From Hydractinia symbiolongicarpus (taxonomy: Eukaryota; Cnidaria; Hydrozoa; Anthoathecata; Hydractiniidae), in NCBI RefSeq assembly GCF_029227915.1, contig NC_079884.1, positions 10,850,001 through 10,914,000 on the forward strand: 64,000 nucleotides of DNA, read 5' to 3'. This document shows, piece after piece, positions 60,201-64,000 of the stretch. Position 1 is the stretch's first letter; the number at the start of each line of letters is the position of its first letter. Below the pieces are notes generated by a model. The model was not told where the DNA came from. It ran no database searches and worked only from the letters and a program-made list of their open reading frames with translations. The position numbers were made by a program, and so were the translations under genes.

Positions 60201-63200
60201 ATAGCACTGAAGGATTTTATCCCAGAGAGTTTTGTTTTTTATGTAAATATTGCTTTAAAAAACTATACAGTCAATCTTCATAATTTTTATTGTAGGCGTT
60301 TCCACTAAACTCCCTGCATTCTATCATGCGTGATAGATATGGGTACAGTAAAAATTATTGTGTCTGGTATAAAACAGAAAACCGCAACGGTAAACAACAC
60401 GAACTAATCTCGTCGATTCTTCAAGCTAAATGGTTTCATAGTGAAGGTAGGAGTTATATATTTAATGAGGTTTATGTTAAAGTTCACTAAAATTTAAAAT
60501 GTCCATGAGCAGAAGCTTATTTTGTAATTTTCCAAAAGTATGCAAATTCTTATTTTTGGTTATCATGTTGAAGAACATAAGCAAAGTGGATATTGTTAGA
60601 TGCCGTACTTTCCACAGGACGAAACAGAGTAGATATGACAGTGGAACGGATTAGATCTCATGTTTTTATGTGCAGCCGATAGTATTGGGTTTTTACTCGA
60701 AAGCTCAAACTTAGAATATATCCGCCTGAAGTCTGTTTTGCATTACGCACTGGGGTTCTTGTAAATTAGGTTTGCCCTTTTCCCCACTTATTAAGTCAAG
60801 GAGGTTCTTGTATATCTTTGTTTGAACTTTTATAAAAAGAAAATTTTTCACAAAGTTTGATTCTAAGAAGCTTTTCTTTAGGCACATGAGAGGTTAGATT
60901 AGCTGGAAATTATTTTGTGAAAATAAAATCTGACCAAATATTTTGATTTCTTCTTTCTTTCAGCACAACATAACATAGGATTCAACTTGCAGTTGTTAAG
61001 ACTGATCAAATCACCTGCAGAAATAAAAATCATGAAGAAGTCGGCTTCTATAGCTTCGCAAGCTTTTACAAAGGTACGTAAATTTTATCAATTGAGCAGT
61101 CCGTTTTGTGTTTTGTGAAAATTGGACCAAAGTTCTCTCTTATAGTTGTTGTTCATATTATTTCAGGGTTACTCCTCAATTTTAGCATGTTTTTATTTTT
61201 AAAATGCATGGAAATGCTGCATATGTACAGCAATAATCTGTTCTCCACTCCACGTTATGTTTTCCATTCCAACATGTTCAATTTTTTTGTTTTATTTCAG
61301 CTTCTTGTTACAGTTTCGCCACTAATATTTTTTCCATTTTTGACGGCTTTTTTCTGATTTAAAAAACATTTCTTTATATTTTTGGAAATTTCAGGTAATG
61401 CAAAATACACGAGCCGGTGTTCCAGAATCACATCTGCATGCATTGCTCAACTTTCATTGTAGAATTGGCGGTGCACAGCGTCTTTCATTCCCGCCCGTTG
61501 TTGCGGGTGGGAGCAGTGCAAATACGCTCCACTACATCAACAACACTAATATACTGAGGTAAATTTTGCTTGATTTTTTTGTTTTCGACATTCGTTAAAT
61601 TTGTTGGTTATTCGTTGTTCTTTTGTCGTGAAGCTTTTGCTTTTTTTCTCCATAAAATATTTTGCAACGCCATATTTACTAGTAGTTCTGTTTATTATTT
61701 TTCAATGCAATTATGCATTTTATTTACGAAAACTTCAGGGATGGTGATTTAGTGCTCATGGATGGAGGGTGTGAATACAACGGATACGCAAGCGATTTGA
61801 CTCGTACGTGGCCAGTTAGCGGAACATTCTCTCTCCCGCAGAGAGACCTTTATGAAATTGTACTAAATGTACAGAAGATCTGTCTGGAGGTAAAAGTTAC
61901 TTTAACTTTGACAGACGCACTTTTAACGTCGAGAGAAAAATTTTTAGCTCTTGACGAATCGCTAGAACCTGTTAACACCTTTCGCATTTCCGCATGTACC
62001 CAAGGTGGAGAACGAATTTTATATACTTAATTTCCATGTTTTCGTAGGCTTGCCAACCTGGCGTATCAATAGATCATTTACACCACGTAATGTTATTAAA
62101 TATGGGGAAAGAGCTCCAAGGTATTTTTCGTTAATGCGACTAGATTATTACTAGCTAGCGGCCGGCTTTGCTTAGTGGTGTACGCAGATAAACTGTTACG
62201 AAACAGGGAAACGTTATTTAAATATTCGCGAATGTTTTGAAAATCATTTCCTGCAAAAATTGTTTCGAGACCCGCTATTTGCAAAAAAAATATTCCTGCT
62301 TGAAAACGATTACAAGTTTCATCTGTCTTAATGTACCAGCATTTATATAATAGATACCTAAATTTTCATATACATCACACTCGTCTTGCCTCTGCAATTG
62401 AGATGTATATTTGATTTTCTCTGTTTATTTTTATATCACTGTTTCTCTATTCTCAGGTATTGGTTTGATCCAGCGAAATCTGACTGAAATCCAATTGAAG
62501 AGGGTATGTATTCCATCACATGTATTACAGCATTTAATATTGGCTAACTGCGCCTTTAATGAACAGTACTATACATTACGTCTTGCGATGCAGGCTCCTT
62601 GTGTGTGTTTTTATATATATTTAACTAAACAAATCACTTTCTAGATCGCTGTTTTCACGTCCCCAATAATTGTCAAAACCAAGTGTTTAAAGTCCTAAAT
62701 TTTTTTGGACTCAACTGGTGGAGCGCCATTTAAGAAAACATTTAAAACGAAAAAAACTTGTGTCTTTAGACCACCGCTGAATTCTGTCCGCATCATCTGG
62801 GTCATTACTTGGGAATGGACACCCATGATACAATGTTACTTCACAAAGGATTACCTTTACAAGACGGAATGATGTTCACCCTCGAACCTGGTTTATACAT
62901 ACCTACTACTAATACTAATGTACCTGAAAGGTAAGTTGCAGCTGGTTTCTACTTGAGTGTGATACATTCTTTATCAGGCAATTGTATTTCCATCACGTAA
63001 CAATCATTTCCGTTGCCCGTTTGTTTTTACTTTTTAAGAATTATCAAGGATGCTAAACTTGCAGCAAATTAAAACACCTTCGGAACTTTTTTCACTTTTC
63101 TTAAGAGAATAGGAAAGAGGGAAATTATTTTTAAGGTAGAATTGGGAATTTTTTTTCCATTGATTTAATAATATTTCGAATTTCTGATTGCACTTTTTAC

Positions 63201-63426
63201 TATACCTAATCGTGAAAATTTTCTGGTCCTGATAGATTGGACAGAGTATGGTAAGCGCTCTAACCATTAAAAAATGTTTTTCACTAATAGGTATCGTGGA
63301 ATTGGAATCCGCATCGAAGATGACATTCTAATGACAAAGACTGGTCCATATGTGCTGAGTGCAGAGTTGCCAAAAGAAGTTGAGGATGTGGAAGAACTGC
63401 TTTCACAAAGGACTTTCAGAAAGTAA
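54215..63426 (+). CDS. XPNPEP3: Xaa-Pro aminopeptidase 3
   Basis: An M24B metallopeptidase that removes an N-terminal residue before proline; it is mitochondrial and cytosolic in animals. Sixteen exons: 54215-54278, 54501-54593, 54779-54856, 55524-55622, 58280-58334, 58625-58717, 59528-59601, 59837-59964, 60296-60446, 60964-61073, 61395-61558, 61739-61889, 62048-62120, 62457-62503, 62770-62930 and 63291-63426. They give 558 residues, longer than the human 507. Landmarks are IGQPTPFRHPHL, FHQDTDFLYLTGF, RELWDG, RLIKSPAEI, FPPVVAGG and NTLHY. Metal ligands by family alignment are D378 (MDGGCE), D389 (SDLTRTW), H472 (GHYLG), E499 (LEPG) and E523 (RIEDD); all are present. The N-terminus is rich in basic and hydroxylated residues (MAFSTRRMLKS), compatible with mitochondrial import. 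Exons 1-3 are the least certain part. Confidence 0.95.
57791..58220 (+). other. Unassigned open frames in the long XPNPEP3 intron
   Basis: A 104-residue frame (57791-58105) starts with a hydrophobic segment (FKLLFCFVFALIALYL) and continues YDFMQEIFKAFPKTPF. A CTGGGTAAGA donor-like site at 57960 and a TTTTACAG acceptor-like site at 58091 flank a gap. After it a second frame reads VPDYDKEKHRFKSTG and RKLYSITPALRAAL before a stop near 58217. The two do not join in phase with these sites. It could be a nested gene or a retrogene remnant. I do not recognise the protein. Confidence 0.3.
59170..59285. repeat. GGGGCGCTTATT-type repeat fragment
   Basis: Begins TACCGTAAAAGACGGAGTAA and contains two copies of AGGGGCGCTTATT plus CGCCCGCTTATTT. 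It looks like one end of an inverted-repeat transposon. The other end was not found. Intronic in XPNPEP3. Confidence 0.5.
59390..59495 (+). mobile_element. Second, degenerate Helitron-like end
   Basis: GTCTGTTC at the left and a CCCGT...ACGGG hairpin at 59458-59480 followed by ATGACGAGTAGT resemble the terminus at 16898-17038. Only one base of the CTAGT end differs (GTAGT). Confidence 0.45.
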
Positions 63427-63921
63427 AAGTCATACTTATACCGTTTCAGAAAAAGTTTTGTTTTCGGGGGAAACGTGTGTCGAACAAAAAAGAAGAACAA
63501 AACAGACATATCACTGCCAAAATCTTTCTTTTGGCGCATTGCTTTTGAAAATAATAAGTGATAAATATGATTCCCCAATTCAGGGGCAGAATAACAATTT
63601 GTTTTCAATGTCAAGCCTCGTCTCTACAGATGCTTGCGTCCGGTAATTTCAGTTTGTATTAAATGCAGTTCTTACAACCTACATGTAGCTAAGCACAACG
63701 AAATTCAATAGCAGTTTCATTGCGAGACACTACATTATGTTGCACAAGTTTATGCATCACATCCAACGTACATTTTTAACAAAAGTCTTTGTAGTTTTAT
63801 ATTGTAAATAGTGGTGTAAATTTTGCGTTATTGTATAGTCTATATGTATAATTTTTTCAGAAAAAAAAAAACATGCATTAGATCTTTACCTGTTCTAGGT
63901 TGACCATGCGTCCTTACTTAC
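63427..63921. other. XPNPEP3 3' UTR and convergent junction
   Basis: Downstream of the XPNPEP3 stop. No ORF of interest. GTTTCAGAAAAAGTTTTG follows directly. The region probably holds the 3' UTR. Confidence 0.5.
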
Positions 63922-63982
63922 CGAGAACAACCTCTTCTGATATCAATGAGGTGTCCTGCAGCTTTTGAACCTCGCATTTGAG
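63922..63982 (-). CDS. Probable internal exon of a gene beyond the right edge
   Basis: A 61-base segment on the minus strand lies between a CCATAG acceptor (63983-63988) and a strong GTAAGTA donor (63915-63921). It is open in the frame LKCEVQKLQDTSLISEEVV, which has a coiled-coil-like character. No family can be named. It would be transcribed convergently with XPNPEP3. Confidence 0.4.
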
Positions 63983-64000
63983 CTATGGAAACAAGGATCG

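Noticed and set aside
1-64000. CRISPR arrays, operons or prokaryotic promoters
   Set aside because: Intron-split genes, LINEs and SINEs show eukaryotic nuclear DNA. No spaced direct-repeat array was found.

Overview
This is an AT-rich metazoan nuclear genome window. Its genes are split by many GT-AG introns, there is no operon structure, and the intergenic and intronic DNA is dense with decayed LINEs, tRNA-derived SINEs and small inverted-repeat transposons. The gene content and repeat style fit a cnidarian, perhaps a hydrozoan. That is an inference from overall character, not from a diagnostic marker.

Layout. 1-5.0 kb: QTRT2 on the minus strand (tRNA queuosine synthesis), its last exon beyond the left edge. 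5.0-10.9 kb: a transposon island with a truncated inverted-repeat element, a SINE, a near full-length LINE (endonuclease, reverse transcriptase with a PHD-like finger, damaged), and a second SINE split by a 604-bp TIR element with a 5-bp target duplication. 10.9-17.9 kb: ARL1 on the plus strand, complete at 181 codons, with consecutive 15-nt and 16-nt microexons. 19.9-27.6 kb: two neighbouring plus-strand single-LIM-domain genes. They share a ~40-residue motif but carry LIM and motif in opposite order. 29.3-44.0 kb: a minus-strand gene of at least 22 exons encoding a secreted protein of at least 1,112 residues, built from about 15 helical repeats in the style of mesothelin/stereocilin. 46.7-53.4 kb: a plus-strand mitochondrial carrier fused to an EF-hand regulatory domain, with a decayed LINE in its first intron. 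54.2-63.4 kb: XPNPEP3 (mitochondrial/cytosolic Xaa-Pro aminopeptidase) in 16 exons. At the right edge is one likely exon of a further minus-strand gene.

The exon models were assembled by eye. For every gene the splice phases were checked to close: 181 codons for ARL1, 938 for LIM-A, 562 for LIM-B, 449 for the carrier and 558 for XPNPEP3. The genes do not form one pathway. ARL1 serves the Golgi, QTRT2 modifies tRNA, and the carrier and XPNPEP3 are mitochondrial. The LIM pair and the repeat protein look structural or adhesive. The least described items are the LIM pair, the secreted repeat protein, the three long perfect palindromes and the nested SINE/TIR insertion.
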